Source: Leptolyngbya sp. KIOST-1
Lineage (GTDB): Bacteria; Cyanobacteriota; Cyanobacteriia; Phormidesmidales; Phormidesmidaceae
DNA: 64,000 bases
Reading direction: 5' to 3'
Assembly (NCBI RefSeq): GCF_000763385.1
Contig: NZ_JQFA01000004.1
Location: forward strand, 1 to 64,000
Position numbers and translations under genes: made by a program. This document shows, one piece after another, positions 33,402 to 42,843 of the stretch (position 1 is the first letter of the stretch; every line of letters begins with the position of its first letter). Under the pieces are notes generated by a model. That model was not told the origin of the DNA, did not search any database, and saw only the letters and a list, made by a program, of their open reading frames with translations.

Positions 33402-34046
33402 ATGGGAGTTTTTCTCTATTTTTTGCGCCATGGCCAGACGGCCTATAGCCTGACGGGCGGCTACTGTGGCACGCCGGAAAACGACCCTGGCCTGACGCCG
33501 GAGGGCGTGGCGATGGCCGAAGAGTTTGCCACCACCTATGCCCATCTGCCCTGGACGGCAGCCTACGTTAGCCCCCTGCGACGGGCGGTAGAAACGGCTC
33601 GCCCTCTGTGTGAGTCGGTGGGGCTGGAGATGCAGCTGCGCGAGGGGCTGCGCGAGGTGATGTACGGCCGCTGGGAGGGCATGCACCCTACCGCTGTCGA
33701 TCGCGAACACCACGATGAGTACGTCGCCTGGCTGACAGACCCGGCCTGGTACGCTCCGGTAGGTGGCGAGCGGGCAGTGGATATTGCCCGCCGCTCGGCT
33801 CAGGTGCTCGACGAGATTGAGCACACCCATACCAGCGGTCACATTCTAATGGTGTCCCACAAGGCCACGATTCGCATTATGCTGTGCACGCTATTGGGCA
33901 TTGATGTGGGGCGCTACCGCGATCGCCTGGATATGCCCGTGGCCGCCGTCAGCGTGGTCGAGCTGGGGCTGCGGGGGCCGCTGTTTCATACCATTGCCGA
34001 TCGCTCCCACCTGAGCGACCAGCTGCGATCGCTCCCCTGCACCTGA
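33402..34046 (+). CDS. Histidine phosphatase (phosphoglycerate mutase-like), active-site intact
   Basis: The 214-aa protein has the family motif LRHGQT (R9, H10, G11; His10 is the phospho-acceptor), SPLRRAVETA (R61), the acid E in LREVMYGRWEG and the second His in VSHKAT. It likely removes phosphate from a small metabolite or protein. The next gene is a close paralog 13 bp downstream, so the two form an operon. Confidence 0.9.
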   Translation: MGVFLYFLRHGQTAYSLTGGYCGTPENDPGLTPEGVAMAEEFATTYAHLPWTAAYVSPLRRAVETARPLCESVGLEMQLREGLREVMYGRWEGMHPTAVDREHHDEYVAWLTDPAWYAPVGGERAVDIARRSAQVLDEIEHTHTSGHILMVSHKATIRIMLCTLLGIDVGRYRDRLDMPVAAVSVVELGLRGPLFHTIADRSHLSDQLRSLPCT

Positions 34047-34059
34047 GGAAAGGCGACCT

Positions 34060-34713
34060 ATGCCCCTGAGGCTCTACCTACTCCGCAATGCCGAAACCGA
34101 GTACTGCCGCACGGGCCGCTACTGCAGCCAGGATGGAGTGGCGCTGACCGCCCACGGCCAACAGATGGCCGACTACTTTGCCAAGGCCTACCACCACCTC
34201 GACTGGAAGGCGATTTTCTGCAGTCCCCTCAGCCACGCGGCCGCCACGGTGGAGCCGCTGTGTCAGATTACCGGGCTGGCCGTGCAGCGCCGTGCGAACC
34301 TGCGCGAGCTGTCCTTTGGGCGCTGGGAGGGCATGGCCCCAGCTCTGGTCAAAACCACCTTCCACGATGACTATATTCGCTGGCTGGCCGACCCCGCCTG
34401 GAATACCCCCACCGATGGCGAGAAGGGCATTCAGGTGGCCCGACGCAGCTCCGACGTACTGGCCGAAATCGAGGAAACCTACCCCGACGGCGATGTGCTG
34501 GTGGTCTCCCACAAGGCCACCCTGCGGATTATGCTGTGCTCCCTGCTGGGCATCGATGTGGGACGCTACCGCGATCGCCTGGCCATGCCCGTTACCGCCG
34601 TCTCTCTAGTTGAGCTGATGGACTACGGCCCCTTTGTCCGCCAGCTCAACGACTGTTCGCACCTGCCCCTGCACCTGCGCCGCCCCTGGGCCGGCAATGG
34701 CTCCGACAGCTAA
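34060..34713 (+). CDS. Histidine phosphatase paralog lacking the catalytic His
   Basis: The 217-aa protein aligns end to end with the preceding gene product (shared GRWEGM, LADPAWxxP, VSHKATxRIMLC, LLGIDVGRYRDRL). The RHG motif has become RNA (R9, N10, A11), and the arginine of SPLxRA is His59. The nucleophile is therefore missing, while the second His and the acid are kept. It is probably a pseudo-phosphatase, perhaps a regulatory partner of its neighbour; the good conservation elsewhere argues against simple decay. Confidence 0.85.
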   Translation: MPLRLYLLRNAETEYCRTGRYCSQDGVALTAHGQQMADYFAKAYHHLDWKAIFCSPLSHAAATVEPLCQITGLAVQRRANLRELSFGRWEGMAPALVKTTFHDDYIRWLADPAWNTPTDGEKGIQVARRSSDVLAEIEETYPDGDVLVVSHKATLRIMLCSLLGIDVGRYRDRLAMPVTAVSLVELMDYGPFVRQLNDCSHLPLHLRRPWAGNGSDS

Positions 34714-34763
34714 CTATCGTTTAGCAATCCACCCTCTACCCAGCGAAATATCCCCACTGCCAG

Positions 34764-37700
34764 ATGTCAGCCCCCAGAAAAACAGGTCTGATTAAAGAGC
34801 AGAGCAAAGGGAAAACCAAAATGATTGGATGGTTGAGCGGGATACAGGAACACAGTGCGGGGTGGCTGCATCTGGCCCAGGTGCCGGTGGCACCAACAGC
34901 ACCACCACCGCTAACTCGGCCAGAGGATGCTGCGCTCATTTTTTCGGGGCCGCAGTTTTTTATTGCCCTGCTGTCGGGGCTGGTGCTGGCGTTTGGTTTT
35001 CAGCTGCTGCTTACCAATTTATCCGTAGCGGTGGGCATCTCTGTGGTAGGAGGCAGCCCTGGCAAACGCTCCAATAGCGATAGCAGCAGCAGTGGCAGTG
35101 GTGGACCCCCGATCACCACTGCTGTGGGCCTTTGGACCGTTATCACGGTGAGTCTGGCTCTGTTTTTTGCCTGCCTGCTGGCGGTGAGACTGAGCCTGCT
35201 TAACAGTGCCCTGCTCGGAGCGATCACCGGTCTAGTTATTTGGGGTACCTATTTTTGCCTCCTGTTTTGGGTGAGTTCTACTACGGTGGGTTCCCTGATT
35301 GGCTCGGTGGTCAAAACGGCCACCTCTAGCTTCCAGTCGCTGATGGGGACGGCCACCTCTGCCCTGGGGGCTCGCGCCGCCAGCAATCAGGTGGTGGCCA
35401 CCGCCGAGGCGACCGCCGCTGCCGTGCGTCAAGAGTTGATGTCTGGTTGGGAGAACACCGACATCAAAGATACGCTGCGCGAGTATATATCGACCCTGCG
35501 ATCGCCCAGTCTAGATACCGCTGCCCTCGAATCTGAGTTTGAGCGGCTGCTGCAAGAGTCCGGCGTGGCCAAAGCCGATCGCGATGCCCTGGCCCAGATC
35601 GATCGCAGCGCCTTTGAGCAGCTGGTCAGCCGCCGCACCGATCTGTCAGCCCAGGAAACTCGGCGGATTGCCGATCGCCTCTACCAGAGCTGGTGTCGGG
35701 CGGTCGGGCAGAGCTCAGGTCGCGACTCCTTAGCCGAGCTGACCGACTACTTGAAATCGGCCCAGCGCGACGAGCTGATGTCGTCGGGTCAGCTGCGCGA
35801 TCGCCTCGACCAGCTGCTGTCAAACCAGGGTGGTAACCAGTCAGGTTCTGGTCAGTCGTCCGGATGGCTACAGCAGGGGATGGGAATGCTGATGGCGGTT
35901 GCCATGCAGCGCCTTGACCTCAACGATCTAGATCTGTCCGATATTCTGGGCCAGCTTAAGCAAGCCCAGGGCAAGGTAAGTGGCACTGTCGCTCAGCTGA
36001 CCTCGGGCGAAGAAAACCCGGCCTACAACGTGATCAAAGCCGATGTCGAGGCCTACCTCTCCAGCGCCTACCCCTGGCAGCTCCAACCCCAGCGGATGAA
36101 GCAGGACTTCTGGCAGGTCCTCTACGACCCCGAAGCCGACCCCGGCCAGCTGCGTCAGGCCCTGCTGCCGCTGAACCGCGCCTTTTTTGCCGATATTCTG
36201 GCCCAGCGGGGGCTGCTCACTCAGCAGGAAATTTCCCAGGTGTCTGGTCAGCTTGAGGACGTCCGCCGCCACGTGCTGGCCGAGGTCTCCGAGCGCTACC
36301 GCATCGAGGCCGCCAAGACCCTGCAAACCCGGGTTTATACCTTTATCCAAAGGTCTACACGGGACGAACTGCTGGCTGAAGACAGCGGAAATCGCTTTGC
36401 CCAGGTGATCGACGACCCCCACGCCAGTGCCGAGGATCTCCGCGATCGCTACGCCGTCTTTGGCTACGTCACCTTCCGCGATGCCCTCCGGTCGCGAGGC
36501 GACCTGAGCGAGGCCGAAATCGATCAGATCGCCCACCGCCTGGAGCGCTCCATGAACACCGTGCAGGCCGATGCCGCCGGGCTGCAGTCGGCGGCCACCG
36601 CCCGGATGGACAATCAGTGGCAGGCGTTGCAGGAGTACCTGCGCTCCACCGGCAAGGCCGAACTCAACCCCGAGGGCATCAAAGCTGATCTGCAAACCCT
36701 GATGGCCGAGCCTGACGCCGGACTACACCGGGTGCGGCAGCGGCTGGCCCAGTTCGATCGCGACACCCTGGTGCAGCTTCTGAGCCAGCGCAACGATCTG
36801 AGCGAGGACCAGGTGCAGCAGACCATCGACCAGGTTGAGGCCAACTGGTACCAGACCGTCCATGCCCCAGCGGCCCTGACCGCTCAGGCCAAGGCTAAGT
36901 ACGACGAAGCGACCACCGCGATCGAAACTTACTTGCTGAAGACCGGCAAGCCTGAGCTCAACCCAGAGGGCATTAAGCGCGACCTGGAGCTGCTGGTGAA
37001 CGATCCCAAGCTGGGCCTGCAGGCCGTCCAGTCGCGCCTGTCGGAAATGGATCGCGACACCCTGGTGAAACTGCTCAGCCAGCGGGGCGACCTGACTGAA
37101 GCCGAGGTCAACCAGACCATCGACGACCTGCAAGGGGCGGTCAGCGACCTGCTCAAGCTGCCCCAGCGGCTGGCCCGACGGGCTAAAAACCAGGTGATCT
37201 CCTTTGAGGTTGCCCTGGAAGATTACCTCCGCAACACCGACAAGGCGGCCCTCAACCCCGACGGCATCAAGCGCGACCTGAAGCTGCTGCTGCAAGATCC
37301 TCGGCTGGGTGCCGATCGCCTGCAGACCCGCCTGTCCAGCATCGATCGCGACACGGTAGTGGCGCTGCTGGCCCAGCGCCCCGACATGACCCAGGCCGAA
37401 GCCGAGGCCGCTGTCGATCGCGTACTGGCCATCCGCCACCAGTTCGTGGCCCAAATTCGCCAGGTGCAAGACCGGGTTCAGGGGGTCATCAACGGGATCA
37501 TGGCCCGCATTCGCCAGTACCTCGATTCCCTCGATCGCCCTGAGCTGGACTACTTCGGCATCAAGCGCGACCTGCAGCAGCTAATGGCTGACCCCAAATC
37601 TGGTTTCGAGGCTCTGCGCGATCGCCTCAACCAGGTCGATCGAGACACGCTGATCGCCCTGCTCAGCTCCCACGACGCTATCTCGGAGGCCGATGCCCAG

Positions 37701-37922
37701 CGCCTGATTGCCCAGGTAGAAGAGGTGCGGACCACGGCGCTGAACAAGGCCGAGCAGTTGGAGCACGAGGTGGAGAAGCGCATGAGCGAAATGCGCTACC
37801 AGCTGGAGAAGCAGGTGGATGACACTCGTAAAACCGCCGCTGCTGCCTCCTGGTGGATCTTCGGCACCGCGACCATATCCGCCGTCTGTGCCGCGATCGC
37901 GGGCAGCCTGGCCACCCTCTAG
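34764..37922 (+). CDS. Large cyanobacterial membrane protein with repeated helical units
   Basis: The 1,052-codon frame has three to four membrane helices at its N-terminus (about 52-95 and 120-185), a long soluble part and a last membrane helix (about 1028-1050). The soluble part contains at least four degenerate repeats of about 95 residues, each with LNPEGIKRDLxxLxxDPxxG, a segment like DRDTLVxLLSQRxDLSExxV and a closing helix (near 625-710, 725-805, 830-905, 930-1005); more diverged copies lie before 625. The function is unknown. The start could instead be ATG 34821 (MIGWLSG), which has aaaggga upstream. Confidence 0.82.
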   Translation: MSAPRKTGLIKEQSKGKTKMIGWLSGIQEHSAGWLHLAQVPVAPTAPPPLTRPEDAALIFSGPQFFIALLSGLVLAFGFQLLLTNLSVAVGISVVGGSPGKRSNSDSSSSGSGGPPITTAVGLWTVITVSLALFFACLLAVRLSLLNSALLGAITGLVIWGTYFCLLFWVSSTTVGSLIGSVVKTATSSFQSLMGTATSALGARAASNQVVATAEATAAAVRQELMSGWENTDIKDTLREYISTLRSPSLDTAALESEFERLLQESGVAKADRDALAQIDRSAFEQLVSRRTDLSAQETRRIADRLYQSWCRAVGQSSGRDSLAELTDYLKSAQRDELMSSGQLRDRLDQLLSNQGGNQSGSGQSSGWLQQGMGMLMAVAMQRLDLNDLDLSDILGQLKQAQGKVSGTVAQLTSGEENPAYNVIKADVEAYLSSAYPWQLQPQRMKQDFWQVLYDPEADPGQLRQALLPLNRAFFADILAQRGLLTQQEISQVSGQLEDVRRHVLAEVSERYRIEAAKTLQTRVYTFIQRSTRDELLAEDSGNRFAQVIDDPHASAEDLRDRYAVFGYVTFRDALRSRGDLSEAEIDQIAHRLERSMNTVQADAAGLQSAATARMDNQWQALQEYLRSTGKAELNPEGIKADLQTLMAEPDAGLHRVRQRLAQFDRDTLVQLLSQRNDLSEDQVQQTIDQVEANWYQTVHAPAALTAQAKAKYDEATTAIETYLLKTGKPELNPEGIKRDLELLVNDPKLGLQAVQSRLSEMDRDTLVKLLSQRGDLTEAEVNQTIDDLQGAVSDLLKLPQRLARRAKNQVISFEVALEDYLRNTDKAALNPDGIKRDLKLLLQDPRLGADRLQTRLSSIDRDTVVALLAQRPDMTQAEAEAAVDRVLAIRHQFVAQIRQVQDRVQGVINGIMARIRQYLDSLDRPELDYFGIKRDLQQLMADPKSGFEALRDRLNQVDRDTLIALLSSHDAISEADAQRLIAQVEEVRTTALNKAEQLEHEVEKRMSEMRYQLEKQVDDTRKTAAAASWWIFGTATISAVCAAIAGSLATL

Positions 37923-37938
37923 GCCGTTTCGCTAGGGT

Positions 37939-37978
37939 AACAGCAGCCATCCCTCCGGGGGTGGCTGCTGTTTGTTTT
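37939..37978 (+). terminator. Terminator after the repeat membrane protein
   Basis: Stem from cagcagccat (37941) to gtggctgctg (37970), followed by tttgtttt. Confidence 0.85.
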
Positions 37979-38038
37979 GGTTCCCATACCTCTACGTTCC
38001 GATACCTCTACAAAGACGCTACTGATTTGACTTTGACT

Positions 38039-39265
38039 ATGCGATTTCACTGGTTTACGCCCCTCGTTACGCCCCTAATTTTGGGCCTGGCCCTGGCTAG
38101 CTGTGCCGCCTCTACCTCAGACAACGGCCTCGCTGAAGACGGAGACACCGCTAACCAGCCCACCGTGGCTCAACCGGCCCCCGAAACCGCCCAGGTTCCG
38201 GTGGTGGATTCGGTCGAGCCTGTCACCCTGCTGGAGGGCCTGGAGCATCCCTGGGCCATGGCCTGGCTCCCCGATGGCGATCTGCTGATCACCGAGCGCC
38301 CCGGCCGGCTGCGCCGCGTCAGCAACGGGGAACTGGACCCCACCCCCATCGCTGGCGTTCCCGACGTGCTGACGGTGGGGCAGGGGGGACTGCTCGACAT
38401 TGCCCTGCACCCCCAGTTCGAAGACAACCGCTGGGTCTACTTCACCTACGCCGCCGGCACCCAACAGGCCAATCGGACCCAGGTGGCCCGGGCTCGCCTG
38501 GAGGGCAACACCCTCACCGACTGGGAGGTCATTTTTGCCGTCAACCAGGACAAGTCCGGTGGTCAGCACTTTGGCTCCCGCCTGCTCTGGCTGCCCGACG
38601 GCACGCTGCTGGTGGCCATTGGCGACGGCGGCAATCCCCCCCTGGAAGTAGCTGGCGACCTGGCCCGCAACCAGGCCCAGGATCCCCAGAACCATCTGGG
38701 AGCGGTGGTGCGCCTGAACGACGATGGCTCAGTCCCCGCCGACAACCCCCTGCTGAATCGCAGCGATGCCGACCCGCTGACGTGGAGCTACGGCCACCGC
38801 AATATTCAGGGGCTGGCACTGGATCCGGAAACCGGTGAGATCTGGTCTACGGAGCACGGAGCCCGCGGCGGCGATGAACTCAACCTGCTGGAGCCAGGCG
38901 CGAACTTTGGCTGGCCCGTTGTCACCTTCAGCGAAGAGTATTCCGGAGGGCCCATCAGCGACCAAACCTCGCGGCCCGACATGGTTGACCCTGTCACCTA
39001 CTGGACGCCAGCCACTGCCCCCTCAGGGCTGGCGGTTTACCGCGGCGATCGCTACCCCCAGTGGCAGGGACACCTCTTTGCCGGAGGGCTGGTCTCCCAG
39101 GACGTACGTCGGCTCGAAGTCGATGCCAGCGGCAGCCTGGTGAACGAAACCCCGATTTCCATCGGGCAGCGAGTGCGTGACGTACGTCAGGGCCCCGATG
39201 GCTTCCTCTACGTGCTCACCGATGCCGCCAACGGACAGCTGATTCGCCTGGAGCCCTCGTCCTAA
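38039..39265 (+). CDS. PQQ-type sugar (sorbosone) dehydrogenase-like lipoprotein
   Basis: I start at ATG 38039 because it opens a lipoprotein signal (MRFHWFTPLV ... LALASC, lipobox LASC with Cys22). The mature 387 residues form a six-bladed beta-propeller of the glucose/sorbosone dehydrogenase family (LEHPWAMAWLPDGDLLITER, GQGGLLDIALHPQF, TYSYGHRN-like TWSYGHRNIQG, EHGARGGDELN). Whether PQQ is bound cannot be told, since no PQQ synthesis gene is in view. A paralog lies at 59700. Confidence 0.88.
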   Translation: MRFHWFTPLVTPLILGLALASCAASTSDNGLAEDGDTANQPTVAQPAPETAQVPVVDSVEPVTLLEGLEHPWAMAWLPDGDLLITERPGRLRRVSNGELDPTPIAGVPDVLTVGQGGLLDIALHPQFEDNRWVYFTYAAGTQQANRTQVARARLEGNTLTDWEVIFAVNQDKSGGQHFGSRLLWLPDGTLLVAIGDGGNPPLEVAGDLARNQAQDPQNHLGAVVRLNDDGSVPADNPLLNRSDADPLTWSYGHRNIQGLALDPETGEIWSTEHGARGGDELNLLEPGANFGWPVVTFSEEYSGGPISDQTSRPDMVDPVTYWTPATAPSGLAVYRGDRYPQWQGHLFAGGLVSQDVRRLEVDASGSLVNETPISIGQRVRDVRQGPDGFLYVLTDAANGQLIRLEPSS

Positions 39266-39321
39266 CCCCCGGAGGACTACCAACAGCTCTCCAGTTGGAG
39301 ATCAACACACCGGATAAACCT

Positions 39322-39357
39322 ACAAAGGGCCTTCTCAGCGCTGAGAAGGCCCTTTGT
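39322..39357. terminator. Perfect 36-bp palindrome (probable terminator)
   Basis: Arms 39322-39339 and 39340-39357 are exact reverse complements without a loop, beginning acaaagggcc. It lies between the end of the dehydrogenase gene and a convergent DUF2811 gene, so it may end both transcripts. Confidence 0.72.
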
Positions 39358-39430
39358 GTAGGTATCTGTAGGTATCGGGGCCAAGACTGATGGTCGCTTA
39401 CAGATGTCGCCAGAGCACCGCTATGAGCCC

Positions 39431-39655
39431 TCAGGCGGCATAGTCGAACACCGCATCGAGATAGAGGCGGTTAATCCTGCGATCGCTAATGCCGTTCTGC
39501 ATTAGAAATAGCGACAGCGCCGCACAAAACACTCGATGCTGACTCCAGGACGGGTGGGTCTCCACATAGTCCCGCATCGCCTCAAACAGCTCCTCCGGTA
39601 CCTCCACACTCAGACTGATTCTCGGTGCCATAGCCGCCATGGATTGCTCACTCAT
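39431..39655 (-). CDS. DUF2811 small protein
   Basis: I use ATG 39655 (MSEQSMAAMAPRISLSVEVP), which has ggggaag upstream; the frame extends to 39703. The sequence VPEELFEAMRDYVETHPSW, then FCAALSLFLMQNG, and the C-terminal YLDAVFDYAA match DUF2811, a small cyanobacterial family of unknown function. Confidence 0.82.
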   Translation of the reverse strand: MSEQSMAAMAPRISLSVEVPEELFEAMRDYVETHPSWSQHRVFCAALSLFLMQNGISDRRINRLYLDAVFDYAA

Positions 39656-40165
39656 CGCCACTTCCCCAATTAAAATTAGACGCCAAAACACAGCCCCTGC
39701 CACCTAACTCAAGTCGGCTGGATCCCTCGCTGCCAGGGAATCAGAGCCGCTAACCGAGTTGGAACAGAAGCGCTGTATTAGCTGGTCGCACCATTGTCAC
39801 CAGACCGCTGGGGGATGTCAATCTTGCCAACTGCTCCCCAATCCGCTAGCCCAGATTTGCCCCTGACGAAGCTTTAGGGGTTTCAGCGATCCCCATCCAA
39901 CCGAGTTGTAACTACGGCTACACAGCAGATCGGGTGTACCTGTGAACAACCTCAACTCCCAGGGTTGAGCCAAACACCCACTTTAGCGTTCCCACCTGGG
40001 GAAAACGCAGCCAGATCTGGGGAAAACCCTGGGGAAAACTCCTGGTAAAAAAGAAGAAAATCTAAAATCCAGACAAGTTTGAATTTTTTAATCGTTTCCC
40101 TGATTTCACTTTCGCCTAAATTGAACAATTGCAGGCCATGGCTCATTTGAGCGCAGGCGAATCGG
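39656..40165. other. 510-bp intergenic region, no gene seen
   Basis: It lies between the DUF2811 start and the rsgA stop. It contains cctggggaaaa-type direct repeats near 39994-40040 but no supported coding or RNA feature. Confidence 0.6.
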
Positions 40166-41290
40166 TCAATCGGGTTCCCCCAGCTCTGAATCGAGGGCAT
40201 CCGACAAACCATCCCCGTCGTAGTCAAGCGCCTCAAGGGCCTGTTTTTGCTGACGGCGAGAGGGGCGGCGGTATTTCTTGGCCTGGAGGCGGGGTTCCTG
40301 GTGCTGTAGCCCATGCTCCCCAACTTTGATTTTGGAGACGGCATCGGGGTCGCGCTGGCGCTGGAGGGTCTCCTCGTAGGCCAAAGCTTCTGCCAGCAGC
40401 GTCAGGTAGAAGTCGTAGCGCGGCCAGTCGGGGGCTACGGCACAGCCCGGCTCCCCCTGGTGCAGGCAGTCCGCAAACTGACACTGCCCCTGGGCCAGCC
40501 GCTGGCGCAGGTCAGGGAAGCACTGGCCCAGAGCGGCTGGAGTCAGGGCTAAATCAGGCTGGTTAAATCCCGGCGTGTCAGCTAGAAAGCCCCCTTCCGG
40601 TAGCTCAAATAGCTCCACGTGGCGAGTGGTGTGCCGTCCTCGGCTCAGCTTGCCTGATACCGCCCCGGTCCTCAGGTGTACCTGGGGAATCAACCGATTG
40701 ATCAGGCTAGATTTTCCGACCCCCGATGGCCCAGAGACCACCGTTGTATGGGCCGTTAGGAGGGGGTGCAGGGTTTTGAGCAGCTCTCCCTGGTTGTCCT
40801 GCAGGCTGATGGTGGCGGCGGCATAGCCCCACTGGCTGAGCTGTTCCTGCCAGTAGCGTGCCGTGGTGGGGCTGACCAGGTCTTGCTTACTGAGCAGGAC
40901 GCTGACGGGCACCCCTGTAGACTCTGCCTTGATTAAAAATCGCCCCAGCTGCTGGGGATCTAGATCGGGCTCGGCCAGAGCAAAAACCAGCAAAACTTGA
41001 TCGACATTGGCTATGGGTGGTCGATCGAGCAGGCTGCGGCGGGGTTTGACGGCGGCGATCGCGCCGCGCCCCCCGGCCCAATCTATCCCCTCCAGGGTGA
41101 CCCAATCCCCCACCATCACCCGCTGCCCGGTTTTCTTCAGGCGGGCCCGGCGGGTACACAGCAGCACCGTCTCGGCGGGGGTAGAGCCTGGGGCAGCATC
41201 GAGCCGGACCCGGTAGTAGTTGGCTTGGGTGGCAATGACCAGCCCCTGGGGACTGGCGGCATCATCTCCGTTAGCGCGAGAGGCTACCAT
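40166..41290 (-). CDS. rsgA: Ribosome small-subunit-dependent GTPase RsgA
   Basis: RsgA is a circularly permuted GTPase that checks and matures the 30S subunit. Motif order is permuted: G4 SKQD (134-137), then G1 GPSGVGKSS (187-195), then G3 DTPG (238-241). An N-terminal OB fold and the C-terminal zinc site (C270, C275, H277, C283) are present. Unusually, the last 20 residues carry D356-Y-D-G-D-G-L-S-D364, a calcium-loop-like motif, after a basic linker (KKYRRPSRRQQK). It is the last gene of the grpE-dnaK-dnaJ-tusA-rsgA run, 3 bp from tusA. Confidence 0.94.
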   Translation of the reverse strand: MVASRANGDDAASPQGLVIATQANYYRVRLDAAPGSTPAETVLLCTRRARLKKTGQRVMVGDWVTLEGIDWAGGRGAIAAVKPRRSLLDRPPIANVDQVLLVFALAEPDLDPQQLGRFLIKAESTGVPVSVLLSKQDLVSPTTARYWQEQLSQWGYAAATISLQDNQGELLKTLHPLLTAHTTVVSGPSGVGKSSLINRLIPQVHLRTGAVSGKLSRGRHTTRHVELFELPEGGFLADTPGFNQPDLALTPAALGQCFPDLRQRLAQGQCQFADCLHQGEPGCAVAPDWPRYDFYLTLLAEALAYEETLQRQRDPDAVSKIKVGEHGLQHQEPRLQAKKYRRPSRRQQKQALEALDYDGDGLSDALDSELGEPD

Positions 41291-41293
41291 CGC

Positions 41294-41542
41294 CTAGGCG
41301 GGGCGTCGCACGTGCAGAACAAAGTAGTCAGCACAGGCCGCCAGATTTTCGATGGTGTATCCCTCCATGGTCAAGCTGTCGGGCACCTGCTCTACGGGTT
41401 CGCCAGCATCCAGCCACACCTCCAGCAGGGCACCGGGGGCCATTTTCTCAAGCTGCAGCTTCGTCCGCACAAAATTGATCGGGCAGGGGGTACCGCGCAG
41501 GTCCAGCGGGCTATCCAAAGGAGTTGGCGCTGAGTTGTTCAT
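41294..41542 (-). CDS. tusA: TusA-family sulfurtransferase/redox protein
   Basis: The 82-aa protein has the family motif [20 protein letters not shown] with a single conserved Cys (about residue 20) that would carry persulfide sulfur. It overlaps the dnaJ stop by 4 bp and precedes rsgA. Link to DnaJ/DnaK is positional only. Confidence 0.88.
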   Translation of the reverse strand: MNNSAPTPLDSPLDLRGTPCPINFVRTKLQLEKMAPGALLEVWLDAGEPVEQVPDSLTMEGYTIENLAACADYFVLHVRRPA

Positions 41543-42660
41543 CCGCGAAACAGTCCCCCCAGAAAGCCTTCAATTCCGCCCCGATTTACTTTCTCGCCGC
41601 GAATTTCCGCCAGTTTCTCCACCAGTTCGCGCTCCTCAGGCTTCAGCCGGGTTGGAATATCCACCTGCACAGTAATCAGGTGGTTGCCTCGGCTAACCGG
41701 GTTGCCCAGTCGGGGTACGCCTCGGTTCTCCAGGGTGAGCACCGTGCCGGGCTGAGTTCCGGCCGGCACATCCAGTTCTTCGGGGCCATCGACGGTATCA
41801 ATGGTGAGCTTGCAGCCCAAAATCGCCTGCAGATAGCTAATTTTTAGATCGGAGAGAATATTGATGCCGTCCCGCTTAAAGGCCGCGTCCTCAGCTACGA
41901 ACAGGTAGACGTAGAGGTCTCCCGCCGGACCGCCGCGGAGGCCAGCATCCCCCTCCCCAGACACCCGCAGCCGGGTGCCGTTGTCGACCCCCGCCGGTAC
42001 GGTGATCTTGAGCTTTTTGGTTTCCTGGGTTTGACCACTGCCGCCGCAGACCTCACAGCGATCCTCAATCACCTCGCCAGTGCCGTTGCAGGTGGGACAG
42101 GCCGACACCTGGGTAAAACTGCCAAAGGGAGTACGGGTCGCCCGCCGCACCTGGCCGGTGCCGCTGCAGGTGCCGCAGGTGGTGGGGCGGGTACCGGGTT
42201 TGGCACCGCTGCCGGTACAGGTACCGCAGGTTTCTAGGTGGCTAATTTTGATCTCTTTCTCGCCACCAAAGACCGCCTCCTTGAAGTCAAGACGGAGGTC
42301 GAGGCGCAAGTCATCGCCCCTGGTGGGTCCACGACGGCGAGTCCCCTGGCCCATACCACCGGAGAAACCGCTGAAGAAACTTTCAAAAATGTCGGCAAAG
42401 CCGCCCATATCGCCAAAGTCCTGGTAGCCCCCAGCGCCAGCCCCAATGCCAGCCTCCCCAAAGCGATCGTAGCGGGCTCGGGTTTCAGGCTCAGAGAGCA
42501 CTTCGTAGGCACGGTTAATCTCTTTGAAGGTGTCTTCAGCGCCAGGATCTTTGTTGACATCCGGGTGGTACTTGCGAGCTAAGCGGCGATAGGCGCGCTT
42601 GATCTCGTCTTGGTCGGCGTTGCGCGAAATACTCAGAATGTCATAGAAATCACGGGCCAT
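41539..42660 (-). CDS. dnaJ: Chaperone DnaJ (type I)
   Basis: The 373-aa co-chaperone has all type I parts: J-domain with HPD (about 33), a Gly/Phe region (about 75-120), four CxxCxGxG zinc repeats ([32 protein letters not shown]) and the C-terminal substrate domains. It stimulates the DnaK ATPase. It follows dnaK by 183 bp. Confidence 0.97.
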   Translation of the reverse strand: MARDFYDILSISRNADQDEIKRAYRRLARKYHPDVNKDPGAEDTFKEINRAYEVLSEPETRARYDRFGEAGIGAGAGGYQDFGDMGGFADIFESFFSGFSGGMGQGTRRRGPTRGDDLRLDLRLDFKEAVFGGEKEIKISHLETCGTCTGSGAKPGTRPTTCGTCSGTGQVRRATRTPFGSFTQVSACPTCNGTGEVIEDRCEVCGGSGQTQETKKLKITVPAGVDNGTRLRVSGEGDAGLRGGPAGDLYVYLFVAEDAAFKRDGINILSDLKISYLQAILGCKLTIDTVDGPEELDVPAGTQPGTVLTLENRGVPRLGNPVSRGNHLITVQVDIPTRLKPEERELVEKLAEIRGEKVNRGGIEGFLGGLFRG

Positions 42661-42843
42661 AGGGGGCTACCTAGACAACTCCAGCAACAATCAAACATTA
42701 AACCATTTTAAAAGGAGTGCCCACTCTGACCAGGGGTGATACCCGCCCATCCGAACACCAGTCAGGTCTAAAGTGCTGCGGGGCGATCGCCCCACAGCAA
42801 CCACCCCGCAGCAATCCCACCAGGCGGAGATCAGTCGATCGCG

